Source: Bradyrhizobium sp. in8p8
GTDB lineage: Bacteria; Pseudomonadota; Alphaproteobacteria; Rhizobiales; Xanthobacteraceae
Direction of reading: 5' to 3'
Length of the DNA stretch: 64,000 bases
Assembly: GCF_000426845.1 (NCBI RefSeq)
Contig: NZ_AUGD01000004.1
Location: 186,001-250,000 of the forward strand
Below, one piece after another: positions 55,901 to 64,000 of this stretch. A model generated the notes under the pieces. The model was not told the origin of the DNA, made no database searches, and worked only from the letters and a program-made list of their open reading frames with translations. Made by a program: the position numbers and the translations under genes. The stretch's first letter is position 1; each line of letters begins with the position of its first letter.

Positions 55901-56434
55901 TTGCCGCGTGCCGAACAGCACGGCGAACGCCGCCATTGCCAGCGTCACCATCAGCGCCACGTCGCCGACGAGCGGGATGTGGGAGAAGGCCTGGTCTTCG
56001 GTCAGGATCGTTTCGAGCGAAGAGGCCACGGCCTTGAGCTGGAGCGCGATGTAGGGCACCGAGCCGATGATCGCGATTCCGGCGACGGTCGCCGCCACCG
56101 CCTGGCTCTTGCCGTAGCGGGCGCCGATGAAGTCTGCGATCGAGGTGATGTTGTGGGCTTTGGCCAGCTGGATTACGCGGCGCAGCACGCCGGCGCCGAG
56201 CCCGATCATCAGGATCGGGCCGACATAGATCGCGAGGAAGTCGGTCGAGGTCCGGGTGGCGAAGCCGACCGATCCGAAGAAGGTCCACGAGGTGCAGTAG
56301 ATCGCCAGCGACAGCGGATAGATCAGCCCGGAGGCGCGCCTGGCCGGCGAGCGGCGGTCGCCATGGCTCGCCACCAGGAACAGGAAGCCGATATAGCCGA
56401 AGGCGACGGCGATCACGCCCCAGTCGTGCAGCAT
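52931..56434 (-). CDS. Hybrid sensor histidine kinase with SSS transporter-like domain
   Basis: A 1167-residue protein. Residues 1-510 form a sodium:solute-symporter-like membrane domain with about 12-13 helices (WTFFGSVGFATRTSTDFLAIYVGP and later helices). A PAS-like domain lies at about 645-760 (GIAVFDADLQLICSNRQFG), then a coiled linker. The HisKA domain has phospho-His811 in ASHDILQPLNAA, the HATPase domain lies at about 915-1030 (LISNAIKYTPRG, DTGVGIP), and a C-terminal receiver has Asp1094 (LVDYHLDRGNG). This is the NahK/CbrA-like architecture in which substrate transport or sensing is linked to signalling. The ligand is unknown; no partner regulator is adjacent. Confidence 0.93.
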   Translation of the reverse strand: MLHDWGVIAVAFGYIGFLFLVASHGDRRSPARRASGLIYPLSLAIYCTSWTFFGSVGFATRTSTDFLAIYVGPILMIGLGAGVLRRVIQLAKAHNITSIADFIGARYGKSQAVAATVAGIAIIGSVPYIALQLKAVASSLETILTEDQAFSHIPLVGDVALMVTLAMAAFAVLFGTRQTDATEHQHGLMLAVATESIIKLVAFLAAGIFVTFWMFSPHELIERAMKTPEAVRTINYSPSIGNFLTMTLLSLCAIMLLPRQFHVSVVENSSDAEVGRARWLFPLYLVAINLFVIPIAIAGLVTFPFGAADPDMYVLALPMEGGADLLSVVIFVGGLSAATAMVIVECVALSIMVSNDLVVPLVLQRRPEGRAGGADFSDFLLRSRRLAIFAIMVMAYFYYRALGSTQLAAIGLLSFAAIAQLAPSFFGGLLWRRATARGAIGGMLVGFAVWLYTLFMPSFMDSSTSGIMLLQHGPFGIEALRPQALFGADLPPLMHGVIWSLSLNILTYVLLSLARQPSSIELLQADLFVPNTLAPISPSFRRWRTSVTVQDIQTTVAQYLGPERARHSFEAFSARRNVRLEPGAPADFELLQHAEHLIASSIGAASSRLVMSLLLRKRTVSAKAALKLLDDSHAALHFNREILQTALNHVRQGIAVFDADLQLICSNRQFGDLLNVPPHLIQFGTPLREILEFIGVGDPEDPFERDAALERRLAAYTTDSEPYLERLPERHMVIEVLTNHMPGGGFVITFTDVTPSFEAAEALERANATLEKRVRDRTEELTRLNSELALAKSAAEDASISKTRFLAAASHDILQPLNAARLYVTSLVERQHNGEETRLVENIDESLQAIEEILGALLDISRLDAGAMTTSISSFKMADLMRSLEIEFAPIARAKGLELTFVPCSLPVESDRLLLRRLLQNLISNAIKYTPRGRVLVGCRRRGAALKICVYDTGVGIPPVKRGEIFKEFHRLEQGARIARGLGLGLSIVERLARVLNHGIAIDANASGGSVFLVTVPTAKAITHTAAVTSATPLARTPISGALIVCIENDAAILDGMRTLLMAWDAEVIAVADPEGAIAAIEAAGKRVTGLLVDYHLDRGNGIAAIREIRRRFGDGIPAILITADRSPAVQVAAREERVAVLNKPVKPASLRALLGQWRTQQMVAAE

Positions 56435-56769
56435 GGTGAGCGTGCTTCTCCCCTGGGCGCTGCCAGCGCCCCGAACTTATTTTCCCCGTGAACCTAGCGC
56501 GTCGGACGAGGGGAGGCGACAGCGAAATGCCGGGTGGCGGCAGGAACCGGGGCTTGTCGTCAAGGTGCAAGCGTGCACCGTGGGCGCCTCCCCGCTGGAG
56601 GGGGAGGGTCGATCGGGCGCAGCGCGAGCGGGTGAAGTGATCTCCACGCGGGCAGCGTTCGAGGTGGAGAGACCATTATCCAACCCCGTCTCACATTCGC
56701 TGCGCTCAAGGTGCGCCGGCCCACGGGCGAGCTACGCCCGTCCCGGCCCCTCCAGGGAAGGGTAAGGGC
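56435..56769. other. Intergenic region with repeat DNA
   Basis: 335 bases between the hybrid kinase start and the end of hemA. The right two-thirds are repeat DNA. The left part should carry the kinase promoter; none was identified. No gene. Confidence 0.5.
56587..56765. repeat. Rhizobial mosaic intergenic repeat
   Basis: Composed of CCTCCCCGCTGGAGGGGGAGGG (56587-56608, given in outline), a GCGCAGCGCGAGCGGGTG segment, and CTCACATTCGCTGCGCTC. The final part, CCCACGGGCGAGCTACGCCCG...CCCTCCAGGGAAGGG, contains short palindromes. It belongs to the same broad class as the repeat at 12268-12312. Confidence 0.65.
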
Positions 56770-57999
56770 CTATTCCGCCGCGAGCGACTTCGCGCGCAGC
56801 GGCAGGCCGAGGCGGTCCCACACTTGAAGCAGCGCTTCGGCAAGTTGATCGATCAGGCCGTCATCGTGGTAGGGCGAGGGCGTGATGCGCAGCCGCTCGG
56901 TGCCCTTGGCGACGGTCGGGTAGTTGATCGGCTGGATGTAGATCCCGTGCTCTTCGAGCAGCAGGTCGGAGGCCTGCTTGCACTTCTCGGGGTCACCGAC
57001 GAACAGCGGCACGATGTGGGTGTCACTCGACATCACCGGCAGGCCGGCGGCATTGAGGATCGCCTTGACGCGGGCGGCGCGGTCCTGGTGGCGCTCGCGC
57101 TCCCAGCTCGAGGTCTTCAGGTGCCTGATCGCGGCGGTGGCCGCCGAGCAGACCGCGGGCGGCAGAGCGGTGGTGAAGATGAAGCCCGGCGCGTAGGAGC
57201 GCACGGCATCGATGATCTGGCCGTTGGCCGCGATGTAGCCGCCGAGGCAGCCGAATGCTTTCGCCAGCGTGCCCTCGAGGATGTCGATGCGATGCATGAC
57301 GCCGTCGCGCTCGGCGATGCCGCCGCCGCGCGGGCCGTACATGCCGACGGCGTGGACCTCGTCGACATAGGTCATCGCCCCATACTTCTCGGCGAGATCG
57401 CAGATCTTGGCGAGCGGGGCGACGTCGCCATCCATGGAATAGAGGCTCTCGCAGACGATCAGCTTCGGCCGATCGGGGCCGGCCGCTTTCAACAGCTCTT
57501 CCAGATGCGCCAGATCGTTGTGGCGGAACACGACCCGCTCGCAGCCGGACTGGCGGATGCCCTCGATCATCGAATTGTGGTTGAGCTCGTCCGACAGGAT
57601 CAGGCAGTTCGGGATGAGCTTTGCGATGGTCGGGATGCCCGTCTGGTTCGAGACGTAGCCCGAGGTGAACAGCAGCGCGGCCTCCTTGCCGTGGAGGTCG
57701 GCGAGCTCGGCTTCGAGCTGGACCAGCGGATGGTGCGTGCCGGCGATGTTGCGGGTGCCGCCGGCGCCGGTGCCGACGCGCGTGGCTGTCTCGACCATGG
57801 CGCCGACCACCTTCGGATGCTGGCCCATGCCGAGATAATCGTTGGAACACCAGATCACGACGTCGCGCTTGCCCCTGGGCGAGTGCCAGACCGCGTGCGG
57901 GAACCGGCCGGCGGTGCGTTCGAGGTCGGCGAACACGCGATAGCGCCGCTCGGTGTGGAGACGATCGAGGGCGGAATCGAAGAACTGGTTGTAATCCAT
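56770..57999 (-). CDS. hemA: 5-aminolevulinate synthase
   Basis: A 409-residue alpha-oxoamine synthase that joins glycine and succinyl-CoA to make 5-aminolevulinate, the first step of haem synthesis in alphaproteobacteria. The start [14 protein letters not shown] at 57999 is the typical opening. The PLP lysine is K247 in [12 protein letters not shown], with [26 protein letters not shown] and [11 protein letters not shown] before it. It is monocistronic. A FixK/FNR-type box 138 bases upstream suits the known oxygen response of hemA in Bradyrhizobium. Confidence 0.97.
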   Translation of the reverse strand: MDYNQFFDSALDRLHTERRYRVFADLERTAGRFPHAVWHSPRGKRDVVIWCSNDYLGMGQHPKVVGAMVETATRVGTGAGGTRNIAGTHHPLVQLEAELADLHGKEAALLFTSGYVSNQTGIPTIAKLIPNCLILSDELNHNSMIEGIRQSGCERVVFRHNDLAHLEELLKAAGPDRPKLIVCESLYSMDGDVAPLAKICDLAEKYGAMTYVDEVHAVGMYGPRGGGIAERDGVMHRIDILEGTLAKAFGCLGGYIAANGQIIDAVRSYAPGFIFTTALPPAVCSAATAAIRHLKTSSWERERHQDRAARVKAILNAAGLPVMSSDTHIVPLFVGDPEKCKQASDLLLEEHGIYIQPINYPTVAKGTERLRITPSPYHDDGLIDQLAEALLQVWDRLGLPLRAKSLAAE

Positions 58000-58322
58000 C
58001 GGCAAAACCTGCAGCGGAACCTGGCCCAAGGTGGCCGTTCGATTTTTAGAGCTTTTCGAGCTCCAATGTCCATGCGCCAGCACACATTTGAGGCAAGGCG
58101 AGCGGGTATATTGATAGCGGCGGATGGCGCGGGATTGTTGATTTGGATCAACCGCCTAGCGCTTCTGCAGCCCAGGACCGGGTTTCTTCGGGGAGGTCAG
58201 GGCTGTCGTGGACATTTTGTCTATGGTGCGCTCGCCGTTCATGATTGGCGGACCGGCCACACCGACGCCGCAGCTCCCGCAGGGTCGGCCAGCGCGGCGC
58301 ACTCGCGCGAAAGGACGCCCCG
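58000..58322. other. Divergent region between hemA and aroQ
   Basis: 323 bases holding the hemA and aroQ promoters and a perfect TTGA-N6-TCAA box at 58138-58151. No gene is supported. Confidence 0.5.
58138..58151. promoter_or_regulatory. FixK/FNR-type box upstream of hemA
   Basis: TTGA-TTTGGA-TCAA is a perfect match to the FNR/FixK consensus half-sites with six bases between. It is 138 bases from the hemA start and about 170 bases from aroQ. hemA of Bradyrhizobium is known to respond to low oxygen. Confidence 0.65.
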
Positions 58323-58754
58323 ATGAAACGTGTCATGATCCTCAACGGCCCCAACCTCAACATGCTTGGCATCCGTGAGCCGCACATCTACGGCACCACG
58401 ACGCTCACAGAGGTCAACGCAAGCTGCGAGCAGGCTGCCGCCATGCTCGGGCTCAAGCTTGCCTTCCACCAGTCCAACCATGAGGGTGTACTCGTCGATC
58501 TGATCCAATCGGCGCGGCAGGACGCCGACGCCATCGTCATCAACCCGGCCGGTCTCTCCTTCACCTCGGTCTCGATCATGGACGCGATCAAGACGTTCGA
58601 GGGTCCGGTGCTGGAGGTGCACATCTCCAACATCCACGCCCGCGACGAATATCACCGCCACTCGAAGATCTCGTTCGTGGCGACCGGCGTGATCTGCGGG
58701 CTGGGGCCGTTCGGGTACATCGCAGCGCTGCACGCGATCGCGAACATGAAGTGA
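58323..58754 (+). CDS. aroQ: 3-dehydroquinate dehydratase, type II
   Basis: A 143-residue enzyme of the shikimate pathway that removes water from 3-dehydroquinate. The opening MILNGPNLNMLGIREPHIYG contains catalytic Arg18 and Tyr23. Later blocks are HQSNHEGVLVDLIQ, INPAGLSFTSVSI and EVHISNIHARDEYHRHS. The length is normal for the dodecameric type II class. The ATG at 58323 is used. It is divergent from hemA. In many alphaproteobacteria accB and accC follow aroQ, but here a rhodanese gene follows instead. Confidence 0.95.
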   Translation: MKRVMILNGPNLNMLGIREPHIYGTTTLTEVNASCEQAAAMLGLKLAFHQSNHEGVLVDLIQSARQDADAIVINPAGLSFTSVSIMDAIKTFEGPVLEVHISNIHARDEYHRHSKISFVATGVICGLGPFGYIAALHAIANMK

Positions 58755-59045
58755 GCTGGCGCGGCAGCGGAGATCTGCTCCTCGCAGCGAGGGCGGCGTG
58801 ATGACGGAGGCAATTCGCGGGTCTGGGTGGCGTCGAGGGCGCCTTTGTCGCGATCATGTACGGTGTCGCTGACGATCGGCTGCGCGCATCCCGACGCGCT
58901 TTCTCGACGCGACTTTCTCGCGGGTCGTCGCCACATACGAATGCGACTAGTCTGGTCTTTGCGCGTTTGTCTTGTCTCCAATATCGCTGGCAAACGCCGC
59001 CGCCATGGGGCAAAAGCTCGTGGCTCTATTCTCAAGGTCCAAGCC

Positions 59046-60278
59046 ATGAAGCTTCCCACAGTCGGCCCAGCCGATATTCGCCGCGCCCTGCTGCTGCGCG
59101 AAGAGATCGCGCTTCTCGATCTCAGATACGAGGCCGCCTTCGCGACGGGACACCCGCTGTTTGCCGCCAACATGGCCGCCGACCGGATCGAGGTCGAAGC
59201 CGAGGTGAGATTGCCGCGCAAAAATGTGCCCATCGTTCTCTATGATGACGGCGAGGAGCTGGTCGAGGCGGGAGCCGAGCGTCTGGCCGCGCTCGGCTAC
59301 ACCGATGTCAGCGCACTCGGCGGCGGCCTGAAGGCCTGGCGCGCGGCAGGCTATGAAGCCTTCGAGGACGTCAACTCCTATTCGAAAGCGTTCGGCGAGC
59401 TGGTCGAGTCGCGCCGCCACACGCCCTCGCTCACCGCCGACGAGGTCGCAAGACTCATCGCCGACAAGGCCAACATCGCCATCCTCGACGTCCGCCGTTT
59501 CGACGAATATGCGACCATGAACATCCCGGGCTCGGTCAGCGTGCCCGGCGCCGAGCTGGTCCTGCGGGCAGGTCAAGCCGCGCCCGATCCCGACACCACC
59601 ATCATCGTCAACTGCGCCGGTCGCACCCGCTCCATCATCGGCACCCAGTCTCTGATCAATGCCGGTGTGCCCAACAGGGTGCACGCGCTGCGCAACGGCA
59701 CGATCGGCTGGACGCTGGCGCGGCATACGCTCGATCACGGCTCCGACAGGCGCGGCGCCATCGGGCCGGTCGAAGGCGGCCTGGCCAAGGCCCGCGATGT
59801 CGCCTATCGGGCTGGCGTCCGCCATGTCGGTGCGAACGAGATGTCGGCGCTTGCCACGCAGACCGCTCGCACGCTCTATCGCTTCGACGTGCGCGACGCC
59901 GAGGAATATGCGGCCGGCCATCTCCCAGGTTTCCGACACTATCCTGGCGGCCAACTGGTCCAGGAAACCGACATGGCCGCGCCCGTCCGCGGTGCACGCA
60001 TTCTCCTGACGGACGACAAGAACATTCGGGCCGACATGACGGCGTCCTGGCTGGCACAGATGGGCTGGGAGGTTTATGTGCTCGAAGGCGGCTATGACGG
60101 TGCGCTCGAGGTCGGGCCGCCGCACGTCCTGCCGAAACCAAATCCCGCACACCGTTACCGCCGGCCCTACGAAGGGACCGACGTGGCCGAAGCTGCGATG
60201 CAGGCCTATCTCGAGTGGGAGTACGGCCTCGTCGAGCAGCTCCGCCGTGACGGCACGCATGGATTCTATGTGATTTGA
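59046..60278 (+). CDS. Triple rhodanese-domain protein
   Basis: A 410-residue protein made of three rhodanese-like modules. Module 1 (about 1-108) has DLRYEAAFATGHP and GGGLKAW but no cysteine. Module 2 (about 125-230) has DVRRFDEYATMNIPGSVSVPGAEL and the active-site loop N-C190-A-G-R-T-R. Module 3 (about 262-352) has DVRDAEEYAAGHLPGFRHYPGGQL and no cysteine in the loop. Only the middle module can therefore form a persulfide. It probably transfers sulfur from thiosulfate or a similar donor in the cytosol. ATG at 59046 is chosen; residues upstream are not family-like. Confidence 0.88.
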   Translation: MKLPTVGPADIRRALLLREEIALLDLRYEAAFATGHPLFAANMAADRIEVEAEVRLPRKNVPIVLYDDGEELVEAGAERLAALGYTDVSALGGGLKAWRAAGYEAFEDVNSYSKAFGELVESRRHTPSLTADEVARLIADKANIAILDVRRFDEYATMNIPGSVSVPGAELVLRAGQAAPDPDTTIIVNCAGRTRSIIGTQSLINAGVPNRVHALRNGTIGWTLARHTLDHGSDRRGAIGPVEGGLAKARDVAYRAGVRHVGANEMSALATQTARTLYRFDVRDAEEYAAGHLPGFRHYPGGQLVQETDMAAPVRGARILLTDDKNIRADMTASWLAQMGWEVYVLEGGYDGALEVGPPHVLPKPNPAHRYRRPYEGTDVAEAAMQAYLEWEYGLVEQLRRDGTHGFYVI

Positions 60279-60395
60279 CCTGACGGGGGCGACGGGCGCC
60301 TAAGCGGGCCAACTTCTCCCCCTATCGAGCGCTATTGTGCCGCGCGCCGTCCGCGGTCTATGAGCTGCGTCGAAGCTGTGACTTACGGAGATTTC

Positions 60396-61640
<1,245 letters not shown>

Positions 61641-61696
61641 AGCGGTCGTCTGCCGGGCTTCGAGTTTCACCTGCGCGGTTTAGCGAAACGCCTCGT

Positions 61697-61725
61697 TTGA
61701 CAAAAGCCCCGCGCTTGTCTATATA
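61697..61725 (+). promoter_or_regulatory. Sigma70 promoter of the marR-crotonase operon
   Basis: TTGACA (61697-61702) and TATATA (61720-61725) stand 17 bases apart. The expected start point is about 61732, the A of the marR ATG, so the messenger would be leaderless. Confidence 0.65.
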
Positions 61726-61741
61726 TTTCGCATGCGAAATA
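61724..61741. promoter_or_regulatory. 18-bp palindrome over the marR start codon
   Basis: TATTTCGCATGCGAAATA is a perfect 18-bp palindrome spanning the end of the -10 element, the predicted transcription start and the ATG. It is a strong candidate auto-repression operator for the MarR protein. Confidence 0.7.
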
Positions 61742-62178
61742 ATAGCGGCGCGGGACACCACCGGCTGATCTACCTGCTGAGCGTCGCGAACCGGCGCTTG
61801 CAGCGCTGGATGGCTGCGCGGCCGGAGAGCGCGGTGACGCCGGCACAGGCCGGGCTGCTCTTCATTCTCGGCAAGCAGGATGGCGTGCTGATGGGCGAGG
61901 CGGGCGCGGCGCTTGATCTGGGGCCGGGCGGCATCTCGGGCCTCGTCGACCGCACCGCAGCCGCAAAGCTGATCGAGCGGCGGGCTGATCGCGAAGACGG
62001 CCGCGCCTGGCGGATCTGGTTGACGCCGAAGGGGCGCGCCGCGCTGGCGCAGGCCAAAGCAGGCGCGGCAGAGGTCAACGCGGCGCTGACGGAAGGATTT
62101 ACGGCAGCGGAGATCGACATCGTCGCGCGCTGGCTGACGAGCATTCAGGACAAGTTTCCAAGAGGAGCAGACGAATGA
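61732..62178 (+). CDS. MarR-family transcriptional regulator
   Basis: A 148-residue MarR protein. The winged helix is at about residues 55-100 (AGAALDLGPGGISGLVDRTAAAKLIERRADREDGRAWRIWLTPKG, shown in part), flanked by dimerisation helices. No cysteine is present, so it probably senses a ligand, perhaps an acyl-CoA or aromatic compound given the downstream crotonase gene. The ATG at 61732 lies inside a perfect palindrome and only seven bases after the -10 element, suggesting a leaderless messenger. Its stop overlaps the crotonase start by four bases (62175-62178). Confidence 0.92.
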   Translation: MRNNSGAGHHRLIYLLSVANRRLQRWMAARPESAVTPAQAGLLFILGKQDGVLMGEAGAALDLGPGGISGLVDRTAAAKLIERRADREDGRAWRIWLTPKGRAALAQAKAGAAEVNAALTEGFTAAEIDIVARWLTSIQDKFPRGADE

Positions 62179-62945
62179 CCGAGCACGTCCGGATCGATAA
62201 CAGCGGCGGAATTCTCACGTTGACATTGGCGCGCCCCGACAAGAAGAACGCGCTGACCGATGCGATGTACGGCAAGCTCGGCGATGCAATCGAATCTGCC
62301 GAGTTCGATCCGTCCGCCCGCGTGATCCTGATTCGCGGCGAGGGCGACATGTTCACCGCCGGCAACGATGTCGGGGAATTCGCCGCTGTCGCAGCCGGAA
62401 AATCGGAAGGCAGCCGCAACGTCGTACGTTTCATCCAGTCGCTGGCGCGCTGCACCCGGCCGCTGGTCGCGGCCGTGCAGGGCCGCGCCGTCGGCGTCGG
62501 CACCACGATGCTGCTGCATTGCGATCTCGTCGTCCTCGCCGACAATGCGCAATTATCGACGCCGTTCGTCAGCCTCGCGCTCGTGCCGGAGGCTGCTTCC
62601 AGTCTGCTGATGCCGGCGCGTATCGGCCATGCGCGCGCCTATGAGATGTTTGCGCTCGGCGAGACCGTGCCGGCCAAGTCGGCGCTGGAATGGGGGCTTG
62701 CCAACCGTGTGGTTCCGCTCGAGAGGCTCGATGCCGAGGCGCTTGCACTGGCGCAGCGTCTTGCCCGCCAGCCGGCCGGCGCCCTCACAGCGACCAAGCG
62801 GCTGATGCGCAACGGAGAGGCTCTGGTCGCTCAGATGCAGGCCGAAGGCGAGCAGTTCGCGCAGCGCCTGCGCACTGCCGAGGCGCGTGAGGCGTTCACG
62901 GCATTCGCCGAGCGCCGCCCTCCGGATTTCACGAAAGTGGCGTAA
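62175..62945 (+). CDS. Crotonase-family protein, probably enoyl-CoA isomerase type
   Basis: A 256-residue crotonase-fold protein translationally coupled to marR. The opening LTLTLARPDKKNALTDAMY and the oxyanion segment FTAGNDVGEF are normal. At the place of the first catalytic glutamate of hydratases it has a threonine (VGVGTTMLL, about T111). It keeps a glutamate at E139 in LVPEAASS, the pattern of delta3-delta2-enoyl-CoA isomerases (PECI/Dci type). So isomerisation of unsaturated acyl-CoA is more likely than hydration. It would be cytosolic and probably repressed by the adjacent MarR protein. Confidence 0.88.
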   Translation: MTEHVRIDNSGGILTLTLARPDKKNALTDAMYGKLGDAIESAEFDPSARVILIRGEGDMFTAGNDVGEFAAVAAGKSEGSRNVVRFIQSLARCTRPLVAAVQGRAVGVGTTMLLHCDLVVLADNAQLSTPFVSLALVPEAASSLLMPARIGHARAYEMFALGETVPAKSALEWGLANRVVPLERLDAEALALAQRLARQPAGALTATKRLMRNGEALVAQMQAEGEQFAQRLRTAEAREAFTAFAERRPPDFTKVA

Positions 62946-63064
62946 AGGCCCAAGTTCCTGGGACCGGTACTTCCCGGGACACACATCATTTGAATAAACC
63001 TTAACGAAACTTTGGCATGTCCCCCTGCAAGATGACCGCTCGCGACGAGTAGGTCTTTTGGTCC

Positions 63065-64000
63065 ATGTCAATTTTTAAGAAATCGGTAAGCACGCTCCTC
63101 CTGGTTCTGATGACGCTGCTGGCCGCCGGTGCGCTGACCAGCACGGCCATACAGATGGTCGGGGCCTTCGGCCGTTACAGCGACAGCCTGGAGACCGAGC
63201 GGCTCGCGAATGCCGACAAGGCGATATTCCATGGCGTGCTCGCGTTGCGTAACAATCGCGGCGACGCGCAGAGCGTGCTGCTAGGCGAGGACGATCCGCG
63301 CGCCAAGCTCGGTGTCGCGGAGAAGGCGGAGCAGGCCGGCTTCGATGCCATCATCGCCGCGCTCTCCACCGTCGAATTCGCCCGGCGCGACGAGCTCGCG
63401 GCCACGTTGAAGCAGCGCTGGAGCGAGGCCGCGCCGAAGTTCCAGCTGTTCTATGACGAGGCCAAGCTGCCGCGCGCCGACCGCAAAGTGGAGCGCACGG
63501 CACCCTGGTACGATGCGGTGACCAAGGTGATCGAGCCGGCCAATCTGGCGTCCACCGCGGTGTCGAACCGGGCCTGGATGAACGATCCCTTCATCGCCCG
63601 CATGATCCAGGTCCGCCGCCTCGCCTGGCAGGTGCGAGATCGCTACGGCATCCAGTGCTCGACCTTGCGCCCGAACGTCAATGCCAGCAAGCCGCTCGAC
63701 GAGAGGCAGAAGCAGACGGTGGCAGGCTGGAACGGCATCATTACCGCCGGCTGGACCGGCATGGAGGAGGTGCTGGCGGCGCCTGACGTGACGACCGACC
63801 TCGTTAACACCGCCAAGGAGGCGCGCGCCAGGACCGACGGTGTCCTCAAGCAGATCGGCGACATCACCAGGAACTTGGACGGCAGCGGCCGTCCCGCGAT
63901 GCCGGCTTCGGAATGGAACGCGTTGTGCCAGTCTCCGTTCGCCTCCATCGTCGCGGTCGCGAACAAGGCACTCGACCTGTCGATCGCGCGCGCCGACACG
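63065..64000 (+). CDS. Probable methyl-accepting chemotaxis protein, N-terminal part
   Basis: The open frame runs from ATG 63065 to the window end with 312 residues and no stop. It begins with a short basic start and a membrane helix (residues 8-33, LLLVLMTLLAAGALTSTAIQMV). A long, largely helical, charged extracytoplasmic domain of about 270 residues follows. This is the layout of transmembrane chemoreceptors or sensor kinases, which would continue with a second helix, HAMP and signalling domains beyond the edge. No signalling domain is visible here, so the receptor call is inference. Confidence 0.65.
   Translation, partial: MSIFKKSVSTLLLVLMTLLAAGALTSTAIQMVGAFGRYSDSLETERLANADKAIFHGVLALRNNRGDAQSVLLGEDDPRAKLGVAEKAEQAGFDAIIAALSTVEFARRDELAATLKQRWSEAAPKFQLFYDEAKLPRADRKVERTAPWYDAVTKVIEPANLASTAVSNRAWMNDPFIARMIQVRRLAWQVRDRYGIQCSTLRPNVNASKPLDERQKQTVAGWNGIITAGWTGMEEVLAAPDVTTDLVNTAKEARARTDGVLKQIGDITRNLDGSGRPAMPASEWNALCQSPFASIVAVANKALDLSIARADT

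Noticed and set aside
59046..60278. Possible accB/accC fragment downstream of aroQ
   Set aside because: This position holds accB-accC in many genomes, but the frame here has rhodanese motifs and no biotin-domain motif.
63013..63029. Sigma54-like -24/-12 element (TGGCAT...CTGCA) before the receptor gene
   Set aside because: The GG and GC pairs are 11 bases apart instead of the required 10, and the flanking bases match poorly.

Overview
The window is about 64 kb of GC-rich DNA with alphaproteobacterial gene content. It has a plant-type glutamate-cysteine ligase, a succinyl-CoA-type 5-aminolevulinate synthase of 409 residues, split b/b' ATP-synthase stalk genes, an aa3 oxidase cluster with ctaG/surf1/DUF983, and many small palindromic intergenic repeats. 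Together these point to Bradyrhizobium or a close relative in the Nitrobacteraceae. This is inference from gene content and family knowledge. No search was run.

Layout. 1-8.3 kb: end of pckA, a double-hotdog thioesterase, glycogen phosphorylase, a divergent LysR/EamA pair, and a TauE/SafE exporter overlapping a TIGR02186 partner. 8.6-13.5 kb: a large PodJ-like coiled-coil/Sel1 polarity protein, then a PadR regulator divergent from a SnoaL-like gene with a dyad between them. 13.5-18.8 kb: a beta-oxidation operon (acyl-CoA dehydrogenase, thiolase, FadB-type bifunctional enzyme). 18.8-26.5 kb: mixed small genes, a MarR regulator next to gshA, a PAN-domain exported protein, a nucleotidyltransferase, tldD-lepB and an IalB-family protein.

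26.9-33.6 kb is the cytochrome aa3 oxidase cluster: coxB-coxA-ctaB-coxF-ctaG-coxC, a terminator, then DUF983-surf1. A SnoaL-like gene and a divergent NarX/NarL-type two-component pair follow. Then come thrC, an M16 processing peptidase and a GNAT gene. 40.2-43.6 kb holds the F0 genes of ATP synthase (atpI-B-E-b'-b), read leftwards from a recognisable promoter.

43.9-50.5 kb: exported coiled-coil protein, YjbQ protein, MHS-family transporter, orphan NarL-type regulator, and a large winged-helix/ATPase regulator broken by a frameshift. Divergent from it lies a cassette of ohr, a Tat-exported alpha/beta hydrolase and a P460-type c-heme protein. 52.9-64 kb: an SSS-domain hybrid histidine kinase, hemA, aroQ, a triple-rhodanese protein, serA, a MarR-crotonase operon and the start of a probable chemotaxis receptor.

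The backbone is ordinary chromosomal metabolism (respiration, ATP synthesis, haem, serine, threonine, fatty-acid oxidation). The most interesting signals are regulatory. They are FixK/FNR-type boxes upstream of coxB and hemA, an 18-bp palindrome at the start codon of an apparently leaderless marR, another 18-bp palindrome before a Cys-rich marR next to gshA, and repeat arrays between the broken regulator and ohr. No rRNA, tRNA, CRISPR array, intact insertion sequence or prophage was seen.
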